From Crossaster papposus (Eukaryota > Echinodermata > Asteroidea > Velatida > Solasteridae), in the NCBI GenBank assembly GCA_037893245.1, contig JBAIAA010000599.1, positions 372,001 through 436,000 on the forward strand: a DNA stretch of 64,000 bases, in the 5' to 3' direction. The notes under the pieces were generated by a model. It ran no database searches. It was not told the origin of the DNA and saw only the letters and a list, made by a program, of their open reading frames with translations. Positions 1 to 9,990 of the stretch are shown piece by piece. The translations under genes were made by a program, and so were the position numbers. How positions within the stretch are numbered: the first letter of the stretch is position 1; the number at the start of each line of letters is the position of its first letter.

Positions 1-277
1 TCACAGTGTGACTGCGAGAGCATTCACTGTGCAGAGCAGAATAGTGAGTATTCCCATCACAGTGTTACAGAGAGTAGTCACTGTGCTGAGCAGAATAGTG
101 AGTGTTCCCATCACAATGTGACTGTGAGAGCAGTCACTGTGCTGAGCAGAATAGTGAGTGTTCCCATCACTGTGTGACTGTGAGAGCATTCGCTGTGCTG
201 AGCAGAATAGTGAGTGTTCCCGTTACAGTGTGACTGAGAGCTCTCTCTGTGCTGAGCAAAATATTGAGTGTTCCCAT

Positions 278-305
278 CACAGTGTGACTGAGAGCAGTCA
301 CTGTG
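278..305. other. Imperfect inverted repeat spanning the monomer junction (representative)
   Basis: CACAGTG (278-284) pairs with CACTGTG (299-305), and ACTG (287-290) with CAGT (295-298). A TG bulge lies at 285-286 and the loop is AGAG (291-294). That gives an 11-bp stem with one 2-nt bulge. Because the motif lies in the consensus, it recurs in most 54-bp monomers with CAGTCACTGTG. CATTCACTG monomers weaken it by one pair and enlarge the loop through the TG insertion. Confidence 0.85.
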
Positions 306-334
306 CTGAACAGAATAGTGAGTGTTCCCATCAC
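281..334. repeat. Representative 54-bp monomer
   Basis: This is a consensus-like unit. It holds an imperfect inverted repeat at its left edge (CACAGTG-TG-ACTG / CAGT-CACTGTG, loop AGAG) and the hexamer GTGAGT at 318-323. The forward frame reads as an 18-residue unit starting SVTESSHCAEQ, and the reverse frames also lack stops. Neighbouring monomers are mostly within a few substitutions of it. Confidence 0.95.
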
Positions 335-604
335 AGTGTGACTGAGAGCTGTCATTGTGCTGAACAGAATAGTGAGTGTTCCCACAACAGTGTGACTGAG
401 AGCAGTCATTATGCTGAGCAGAATAGTGAGTGTTCCAATCACAGTATGGCTAAGAGCAGTCACTCTGCTGAGCAGAATATTGAGTGTTCCCATCACAGTG
501 TGACTGAGAGCTATCGTTGTGCTGAACAGAATAGTGAGTGTTCCCACCACAGTGTGACTGAGAGCAGTCACTGTGCTGAGCAGAATAGTAAGTGTTCCCA
601 TCAC
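335..604. repeat. Five-monomer block (TATCGTTG block), first copy
   Basis: Five 54-bp monomers in fixed order. The first has GCTGTCATTGTGCTGAACAG and ends CCACAAC. The second has CAGTCATTATGCTG and ends CCAATCAC. The third has AGTATGGCTAAGAGC with TCACTCTGCTG and AATATTGAG. The fourth has GCTATCGTTGTGCTG and ends CCACCAC. The fifth has AATAGTAAGTG. The order is nearly invariant; I count 38 copies in the window from the TATCGTTG monomer. Many occur as pairs 434 bp apart (seven 54-bp plus one 56-bp monomer). The block is missing between about 11.7 and 18.9 kb. Confidence 0.9.
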
Positions 605-988
605 AGTGTGACTGTGAGAGCATTCACTGTGCTGAGCAGAATAATGAGTGTTCCCGTCACAGTGTGACTGAGAGCTCTCATTGTGCTGAGCAGAATAGTG
701 AGTGTTCCCATCACAGTGTGACTGAGAGCAGTCACTGTGCTGAGCAAAATAGTGAGTGTTCCCATCACAGTGTGAGTGAGAGCAGTCACTGTGCTGGACA
801 GAATAGTGAGTGTTCCCATCACAGTGTGACTACAAGGGCATTCACTGTGCAGAGCAGAATACTGAGTGTTCCCATCACAGTGTGACTGAGAGCAGTCACT
901 GTGCTGAACATAATAGTGAGTGTTCCCATCACAGTGTGACTGTGAGAGCAGTCACTGTGCTGAGCAGAATAGTGAGTGTTCCCATCAC

Positions 989-1044
989 AGTGTGACTGTG
1001 AGAGCATTCACTGTGCTGAGCAGAATAGTGAGTGTTCCCGTTAC
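989..1044. repeat. Representative 56-bp monomer (TG insertion)
   Basis: This unit has AGTGTGACTGTGAGAGC where the 54-bp form has AGTGTGACTGAGAGC, i.e. two extra bases, and ends CCCGTTAC. Related 56-bp units have CTGCGAGAG, CTACGAGGG or CTATGAGAG at the same site. Each one shifts all reading frames by two, so open frames end shortly after every such monomer. They recur at 110, 164, 166 or 218 bp spacing, i.e. a 56-bp unit followed by one to three ordinary ones. Confidence 0.92.
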
Positions 1045-2192
1045 AGTGTGACTGAGAGCTCTCACTGTGCTGAGCAGAATAGTGAGTGTTCCCATCACAA
1101 TGTGACTGTGAGAGCAGTCACTGTGCTGAGCAGAATAGTGAGTGTTCCCATCACAGTGTGACTGTGAGAGCATTCACTGTGCTGAGCAGAATAGTGAGTG
1201 TTCCCGTTACAGTGTGACTGAGAGCTCTCACTGTGCTGAGCAGAAGAGTGAGTGTTCCCATCACAGTGTGACTGAGAGCAGTCACTGTGCTGAGCAAAAT
1301 AGTGAGTGTTCCCATCACAGTGTGACTGAGAGCAGTCACTGTGCTGAACGGAATAGTGAGTGTTCCAATCACAGTGTGACTGTGAGAGCATTCACTGTGC
1401 TGAGCAGAATAGTGAGTGTTCCCGTTACAGTGTGACTGAGAGCTCTCACTGTGCTGAGCAGAATAGTGAGTGTTCCCATCACAGTGTTACAGAGAGCAGT
1501 CACTGTGCTGAGCAGAATAGTGAGTGTGCCCATCACAGTGTGACTGAGAGCAGTCACTGTGCTGAACATAATAGTGAGTGTTCCCATCACAGTGTGACTG
1601 TGAGAGCAGTCACTGTGCTGAGCAGAATAGTGAGTGTTCCCATCACAGTGTGACTGTGAGAGCATTCACTGTGCTGAGCAGAATAGTGAGTGTTCCCGTT
1701 ACAGTGTGACTGAGAGCTCTCACTGTGTTGAGCAGAAGAGTGAGTGTTCCCATCACAGTGTGACTGAGAGCAGTCACTGTGCTGAGCAAAATAGTGAGTG
1801 TTCCCATCACAGTGTGACTGAGAGCAGTCACTGTGCTGAACAGAATAGTGAGTGTTCCAATCACAGTGTGACTGTGAGAGCATTCACTGTGCTGAGCAGA
1901 ATAGTGAGTGTTCCCGTTACAGTGTGACTGAGAGCTCTCACTGTGCTGAGCAGAATAGTGAGTGTTCCCATCACAGTGTTACAGAGAGCAGTCACTGTGC
2001 TGAGCAGAATAGTGAGTGTGCCCATCACAGTGTGACTATGAGAGCAGTCACTGTGCTGAGCAGAATAGTGAGTGTTCACATCACAGTGCGACTGAGAGCA
2101 GTCACTGTGCTGAACAGAATAGTGAGTGTTCCAATCACAGTGTGACTGAGAGCAGTCACTGTGCAGAGCAGAATAGTGAGTGTTCCCATCAC

Positions 2193-2246
2193 AGTGTGAC
2201 TGCGAGAGCATTCACTTTGTTGAGCAAAATAGTGTGTTCCAGTCAC
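2193..2246. repeat. Length-compensated monomer variant
   Basis: This monomer carries the CG insertion (CTGCGAGAGCATTC) but has lost two bases downstream (ATAGTGTGTTCC instead of ATAGTGAGTGTTCC), so its length is again 54. It also has the unusual CTTTGTTGAGCAAAATAG core. The same unit recurs, for example near 4,320, 7,154, 10,044, 20,840, 22,964, 25,798, 35,010 and 52,560. It marks one module of the higher-order repeat. Confidence 0.85.
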
Positions 2247-5200
2247 AGTATGACTAAGAGCAGTCACTGTGCTGAACAGAATAGTGAGTGTTCCCATCAC
2301 AGTGTGACTGCGAGAGCAGTCACTGTGCAGAGCAGAATAGTGAGTATTCCCATCACAGTGTTACAGAGAGCAGTCAATGTGCTGAGCAGAATAGCAAGTG
2401 TTCACATCACAGTGTGACTGAGAGCAGTCACTGTGCTGATCAGAATAGTGAGTGTTCACATCACTATGTGACTGAGAGCTGTCATTGTGCTGAAAAGAAT
2501 AGTGAGTGTTCCCACAACAGTGTGACTGAGAGCAGTCATTATGCTGAGCAGAACAGTGAGTGTTCCAATCACAGTATGGCTAAGAGCAGTCACTCTGCTG
2601 AGCAGAATATTGAGTGTTCCCATCACAGTGTGACTGAGAGCTATCGTTGTGCTGAACAGAATAGTGAGTGTTCCCACCACAGTGTGACTGAGAGCAGTCA
2701 CTGTGCTGAGCAGAATAGTAAGTGTTCCCATCACAGTGTGACTGTGAGAGCATTCACTGTGCTGAGCAGAATAGTGAGTGTTCCCGTTACAGTGTGACTG
2801 AGAGCTCTCTCTGTGCTGAGCAAAATATTGAGTGTTCCCATCACAGTGTGACTGAGAGCAGTCACTGTGCTGAACAGAATAGTGAGTGTTCCCATCACAG
2901 TGTGACTGAGAGCTGTCATTGTGCTGAACAGAATAGTGAGTGTTCCCACAACAGTGTGACTGAGAGCAGTCATTATGCTGAGCAGAATAGTGAGTGTTCC
3001 AATCACAGTATGGCTAAGAGCAGTCACTCTGCTGAGCAGAATATTGAGTGTTCCCATCACAGTGTGACTGAGAGCTATCGTTGTGCTGAACAGAATAGTG
3101 AGTGTTCCCACCACAGTGTGACTGACAGCAGTCACTGTGCTGAGCAGAATAGTAAGTGTTCCCATCACAGTGTGACTGTGAGAGCATTCACTGTGCTGAG
3201 CAGAATAATGAGTGTTCCCGTCACAGTGTGACTGAGAGCTCTCATTGTGCTGAGCAGAATAGTGAGTGTTCCCATCACAGTGTGACTGAGAGCAGTCACT
3301 GTGCTGAGCAAAATAGTGAGTGTTCCCATCACAGTGTGAGTGAGAGCAGTCACTGTGCTGGACAGAATAGTGAGTGTTCCCATCACAGTGTGACTGAGAG
3401 CTGTCAATGTGCTGAGCAGAATAGTAAGTGTTCACATCACAGTGTGGCTGAGAGCAGTCACTGTGCTGAGCAGAATAGTGAGTGTTCCCATCACAGTGTG
3501 ACTACGAGGGCATTCACTGTGCAGAGCAGAATAGTGAGTGTTCCCATCACAGTGTGACTGAGAGCAGTCACTGTGCTGAACATAATAGTGAGTGTTCCCA
3601 TCACAGTGTGACTGCGAGAGCATTCACTGTGCAGAGCAGAATAGTGAGTGTTCCCATCACAGTGTTACACAGAGCAGTCACTGTGCTGAGCAGAATAGTG
3701 AGTGTTCCCATCACAATGTGACTGTGAGAGCAGTCACTGTGCTGAGCAGAATAGTGAGTGTTCCCATCACAGTGTGACTGTGAGAGCATTCACTGTGCTG
3801 AGCAGAATAGTGAGTGTTCCCGTTACAGTGTGACTGAGAGCTCTCACTGTGCTGAGCAGAAGAGTGAGTGTTCCCATCACAGTGTGACTGAGAGCAGTCA
3901 CTGTGCTGAGCAAAATAGTGATTGTTCCCATCACAGTGTGACTGAGAGCAGTCACTGTGCTGAACGGAATAGTGAGTGTTCCAATCACAGTGTGACTGTG
4001 AGAGCATTCACTGTGCTGAGCAGAATAGTGAGTGTTCCCGTTACAGTGTGACTGAGAGCTCTCACTGTGCTGAGCAGAATAGTGAGTGTTCCCATCACAG
4101 TGTTACAGAGAGCAGTCACTGTGCTGAGCAGAATAGTGAGTGTGCCCATCACAGTGTGACTATGAGAGCAGTCACTGTGCTGAGCAGAATAGTGAGTGTT
4201 CACATCACAGTGCGACTGAGAGCAGTCACTGTGCTGAACAGAATAGTGAGTGTTCCAATCACAGTGTGACTGAGAGCAGTCACTGTGCAGAGCAGAATAG
4301 TGAGTGTTCCCATCACAGTGTGACTGCGAGAGCATTCACTTTGTTGAGCAAAATAGTGTGTTCCAGTCACAGTATGACTAAGAGCAGTCACTGTGCTGAA
4401 CAGAATAGTGAGTGTTCCCATCACAGTGTGACTGCGAGAGCAGTCACTGTGCAGAGCAGAATAGTGAGTATTCCCATCACAGTGTTACAGAGAGCAGTCA
4501 ATGTGCTGAGCAGAATAGCAAGTGTTCACATCACAGTGTGACTGAGAGCAGTCACTGTGCTGATCAGAATAGTGAGTGTTCCCATCACAGTGTTACACAG
4601 AGCAGTCACTGTGCTGAGCAGAATAGTGAGTGTTCCCATCACAATGTGACTGTGAGAGCAGTCACTGTGCTGAGCAGAATAGTGAGTGTTCCCATCACAG
4701 TGTGACTGTGAGAGCATTCACTGTGCTGAGCAGAATAGTGAGTGTTCCCGTTACAGTGTGACTGAGAGCTCTCACTGTGCTGAGCAGAAGAGTGAGTGTT
4801 CCCATCACAGTGTGACTGAGAGCAGTCACTGTGCTGAGCTAAATAGTGAGTGTTCCCATCACAGTGTGATTGAGAGCAGTCACTGTGCTGAACAGAATAG
4901 TGAGTGTTCCAATCACAGTGTGACTGTGAGAGCATTCACTGTGCTGAGCAGAATAGTGAGTGTTCCCGTTACAGTGTGACTGAGAGCTCTCACTGTGCTG
5001 AGCAGAATAGTGAGTGTTCCCATCACAGTGTTACAGAGAGCAGTCACTGTGCTGAGCAGAATAGTGAGTGTGCCCATCACAGTGTGACTATGAGAGCAGT
5101 CACTGTGCAGAGCAGAATAGTGAGTATTCCCATCACAGTGTTACAGAGAGCAGTCAATGTGCTGAGCAGAATAGCAAGTGTTCACATCACAGTGTGACTG

Positions 5201-5678
5201 AGAGCAGTCACTGTGCTGATCAGAATAGTGAGTGTTCACATCACTATGTGACTGAGAGCTGTCATTGTGCTGAACAGAATAGTGAGTGTTCCCACAACAG
5301 TGTGACTGAGAGCAGTCATTATGCTGAGCAGAATAGTGAGTGTTCCAATCACAGTATGGCTAAGAGCAGTCACTCTGCTGAGCAGAATATTGAGTGTTCC
5401 CATCACAGTGTGACTGAGAGCTATCGTTGTGCTGAACAGAATAGTGAGTGTTCCCACCACAGTGTGACTGAGAGCAGTCACTGTGCTGAGCAGAATAGTA
5501 AGTGTTCCCATCACAGTGTGACTGTGAGAGCATTCACTGTGCTGAGCAGAATAGTGAGTGTTCCCGTTACAGTGTGACTGAGAGCTCTCTCTGTGCTGAG
5601 CAAAATATTGAGTGTTCCCATCACAGTGTGACTGAGAGCAGTCACTGTGCTGAACAGAATAGTGAGTGTTCCCATCAC

Positions 5679-5786
5679 AGTGTGACTGAGAGCTGTCATT
5701 GTGCTGAACAGAATAGTGAGTGTTCCCACAACAGTGTGACTGAGAGCTGTCATTGTGCTGAACAGAATAGTGAGTGTTCCCACAAC
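5679..5786. repeat. Local tandem doubling of one monomer in the five-monomer block
   Basis: The first monomer of the five-monomer block (GCTGTCATTG... CCACAAC) is present twice in a row, at 5,679-5,732 and 5,733-5,786. The same doubling is at 24,319-24,426 and 38,489-38,596, so it arose before those module copies separated. All other copies of the block have one such monomer. Confidence 0.88.
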
Positions 5787-7240
5787 AGTGTGACTGAGAG
5801 CAGTCATTATGCTGAGCAGAATAGTGAGTGTTCCAATCACAGTATGGCTAAGAGCAGTCACTCTGCTGAGCAGAATATTGAGTGTTCCCATCACAGTGTG
5901 ACTGAGAGCTATCGTTGTGCTGAACAGAATAGTGAGTGTTCCCACCACAGTGTGACTGAGAGCAGTCACTGTGCTGAGCAGAATAGAAAGTGTTCCCATC
6001 ACAGTGTGACTGTGAGAGCATTCACTGTGCTGAGCAGAATAATGAGTGTTCCCGTCACAGTGTGACTGAGAGCTCTCATTGTGCTGAGCAGAATAGTGAG
6101 TGTTCCCATCACAGTGTGACTGAGAGCAGTCACTGTGCTGAGCAAAATAGTGAGTGTTCCCATCACAGTGTGAGTGAAAGCAGTCACTGTGCTGGACAGA
6201 ATAGTGAGTGTTCCCATCACAGTGTGACTGAGAGCTGTCAATGTGCTGAGCAGAATAGTAAGTGTTCACATCACAGTGTGGCTGAGAGCAGTCACTGTGC
6301 TGAGCAGAATAGTGAGTGTTCCCATCACAGTGTGACTACGAGGGCATTCACTGTGCAGAGCAGAATAGTGAGTGTTCCCATCACAGTGTGACTGAGAGCA
6401 GTCACTGTGCTGAACATAATAGTGAGTGTTCCCATCACAGTGTGACTGCGAGAGCATTCACTGTGCAGAGCAGAATAGTGAGTGTTCCCATCACAGTGTT
6501 ACACAGAGCAGTCACTGTGCTGAGCAGAATAGTGAGTGTTCCCATCACAATGTGACTGTGAGAGCAGTCACTGTGCTGAGCAGAATAGTGAGTGTTCCCA
6601 TCACAGTGTGACTGTGAGAGCATTCACTGTGCTGAGCAGAATAGTGAGTGTTCCCGTTACAGTGTGACTGAGAGCTGTCACTGTGCTGAGCAGAAGAGTG
6701 AGTGTTCCCATCACAGTGTGACTGAGAGCAGTCACTGTGCTGAGCAAAATAGTGAGTGTTCCCATCACAGTGTGACTGAGAGCATTCACTGTGCTGAACG
6801 GAATAGTGAGTGTTCCAATCACAGTGTGACTGTGAGAGCATTCACTGTGCTGAGCAGAATAGTGAGTGTTCCCGTTACAGTGTGACTGAGAGCTCTCACT
6901 GTGCTGAGCAGAATAGTGAGTGTTCCCATCACAGTGTTACAGAGAGCAGTCACTGTGCTGAGCAGAATAGTGAGTGTGCCCATCACAGTGTGACTATGAG
7001 AGCAGTCACTGTGCTGAGCAGAATAGTGAGTGTTCACATCACAGTGCGACTGAGAGCAGTCACTGTGCTGAACAGAATAGTGAGTGTTCCAATCACAGTG
7101 TGACTGAGAGCAGTCACTGTGCAGAGCAGAATAGTGAGTGTTCCCATCACAGTGTGACTGCGAGAGCATTCACTTTGTTGAGCAAAATAGTGTGTTCCAG
7201 TCACAGTATGACTAAGAGCAGTCACTGTGCTGAACAGAAT

Positions 7241-9990
7241 AGTGAGTGTTCCCATCACAGTGTGACTGCGAGAGCAGTCACTGTGCAGAGCAGAATAGTG
7301 AGTATTCCCATCACAGTGTTACAGAGAGCAGTCAATGTGCTGAGCAGAATAGCAAGTGTTCACATCACAGTGTGACTGAGAGCAGTCACTGTGCTGATCA
7401 GAATAGTGAGTGTTCCCATCACAGTGTTACACAGAGCAGTCACTGTGCTGAGCAGAATAGTGAGTGTTCCCATCACAATGTGACTGTGAGAGCAGTCACT
7501 GTGCTGAGCAGAATAGTGAGTGTTCCCATCACAGTGTGACTGTGAGAGCATTCACTGTGCTGAGCAGAATAGTGAGTGTTCCCGTTACAGTGTGACTGAG
7601 AGCTCTCACTGTGCTGAGCAGAAGAGTGAGTGTTCCCATCACAGTGTGACTGAGAGCAGTCACTGTGCTGAACAGAATAGTGAGTGTTCCAATCACAGTG
7701 TGACTGTGAGAGCATTCACTGTGCTGAGCAGAATAGTGAGTGTTCCCGTTACAGTGTGACTGAGAGCTCTCACTGTGCTGAGCAGAATAGTGAGTGTTCC
7801 CATCACAGTGTTACAGAGAGCAGTCACTGTGCTGAGCAGAATAGTGAGTGTGCCCATCACAGTGTGGCTATGAGAGCAGTCACTGTGCTGAGCAGAATAG
7901 TGAGTGTTCACATCACAGTGCGACTGAGAGCAGTCACTGTGCTGAACAGAATAGTGAGTGTTCCCATCACAGTGTGACTGCGAGAGCATTCACTTTGTTG
8001 AGCAAAATAGTGTGTTCCAGTCACAGTATGACTAAGAGCAGTCACTGTGCTGAACAGAATAGTGAGTGTTCCCATCACAGTGTGACTGCGAGAGCAGTCA
8101 CTGTGCAGAGCAGAATAGTGAGTATTCCCATCACAGTGTTACAGAGAGCAGTCAATGTGCTGAGCAGAATAGCAAGTGTTCACATCACAGTGTGACTGAG
8201 AGCAGTCACTGTGCTGATCAGAATAGTGAGTGTTCACATCACTATGTGACTGAGAGCTGTCATTGTGCTGAACAGAATAGTGAGTGTTCCCACAACAGTG
8301 TGACTGAGAGCAGTCATTATGCTGAGCAGAATAGTGAGTGTTCCAATCACAGTATGGCTAAGAGCAGTCACTCTGCTGAGCAGAATATTGAGTGTTCCTA
8401 TCACAGTGTGACTGAGAGCTATCGTTGTGCTGAACAGAATAGTGAGTGTTCCCACCACAGTGTGACTGAGAGCAGTCACTGTGCTGAGCAGAATAGTAAG
8501 TGTTCCCATCACAGTGTGACTGTGAGAGCATTCACTGTGCTAAGCAGAATAGTGAGTGTTCCCGTTACAGTGTGACTGAGAGCTCTCTCTGTGCTGAGCA
8601 AAATATTGAGTGTTCCCATCACAGTGTGACTGAGAGCAGTCACTGTGCTGAACAGAATAGTGAGTGTTCCCATCACAGTGTGACTGAGAGCTGTCATTGT
8701 GCTGAACAGAATAGTGAGTGTTCCCACAACAGTGTGACTGAGAGCAGTCATTATGCTGAGCAGAATAATGAGTGTTCCAATCACAGTATGGCTAAGAGCA
8801 GTCACTCTGCTGAGCAGAATATTGAGTGTTCCCATCACAGTGTGACTGAGAGCTATCGTTGTGCTGAACAGAATAGTGAGTGTTCCCACCACAGTGTGAC
8901 TGAGAGCAGTCACTGTGCTGAGCAGAATAGTAAGTGTTCCCATCACAGTGTGACTGTGAGAGCATTCACTGTGCTGAGCAGAATAATGAGTGTTCCCATC
9001 ACAGTGTGACTGAGAGCAGTCACTGTGCTGAGCAAAATAGTGAGTGTTCCCATCACAGTGTGAGTGAGAGCAGTCACTGTGCTGGACAGAATAGTGAGTG
9101 TTCCCATCACAGTGTGACTGAGAGCTGTCAATGTGCTGAGCAGAATAGTAAGTGTTCACATCACAGTGTGGCTGAGAGCAGTCACTGTGCTGAGCAGAAT
9201 AGTGAGTGTTCCCATCACAGTGTGACTACGAGGGCATTCACTGTGCAGAGCAGAATAGTGAGTGTTCCCATCACAGTGTGACTGAGAGCAGTCACTGTGC
9301 TGAACATAATAGTGAGTGTTCCCATCACAGTGTGACTGCGAGAGCATTCACTGTGCAGAGCAGAATAGTGAGTGTTCCCATCACAGTGTTACACAGAGCA
9401 GTCACTGTGCTGAGCAGAATAGTGAGTGTTCCCATCACAATGTGACTGTGAGAGCAGTCACTGTGCTGAGCAGAATAGTGAGTGTTCCCATCACAGTGTG
9501 ACTGTGAGAGCATTCACTGTGCTGAGCAGAATAGTCAGTTTTCCCGTTACAGTGTGACTGAGAGCTCTCACTGTGCTGAGCAGAAGAGTGAGTGTTCCCA
9601 TCACAGTGTGACTGAGAGCAGTCACTGTGCTGAGCAAAATAGTGAGTGTTCCCATCACAGTGTGACTGAGAGCAGTCACTGTGCTGAACGGAATAGTGAG
9701 TGTTCCAATCACAGTGTGACTGTGAGAGCATTCACTGTGCTGAGCAGAATAGTGAGTGTTCCCGTTACAGTGTGACTGAGAGCTCTCACTGTGCTGAGCA
9801 GAATAGTGAGTGTTCCCATCACAGTGTTACAGAGAGCAGTCACTGTGCTGAGCAGAATAGTGAGTGTGCCCATCACAGTGTGACTATGAGAGCAGTCACT
9901 GTGCTGAGCAGAATAGTGAGTGTTCACATCACAGTGCGACTGAGAGCAGTCACTGTGCTGAACAGAATAGTGAGTGTTCCAATCACAGTG
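7241..9990. repeat. Module C-like segment
   Basis: This stretch matches 28.66-31.4 kb, not the sequence that follows module A elsewhere. The shift is 21,418 bp up to about 8,990, then 21,472 bp after loss of one monomer. It shares the one-monomer-short unit at about 7,540-7,740 with 28,958-29,158 and 43,128-43,328, and CTAAGCAGAATAG near 8,540 with 29,958 and 44,128. Both boundaries are approximate because flanking modules are themselves similar. Confidence 0.7.

Larger units (their letters stand above)
1..7240. repeat. Module A-like segment, diverged copy
   Basis: This stretch aligns with 18,533-25,880. The shift is 18,532 bp up to about 820 and 18,640 bp afterwards; the difference of 108 bp is two monomers missing near 821-829 that are present at about 19,353-19,460. 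Shared markers are TTCGCTGTG near 189, 18,721 and 32,891, and CTGAGCTAAATAG near 4,836, 23,476 and 37,646. Scattered substitutions are present, for example near 2,495 and 3,930, so this copy is older or less homogenised than the two 14,170-bp copies. The right edge is approximate because 6.8-7.6 kb also matches 28.2-29.0 kb. Confidence 0.8.
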
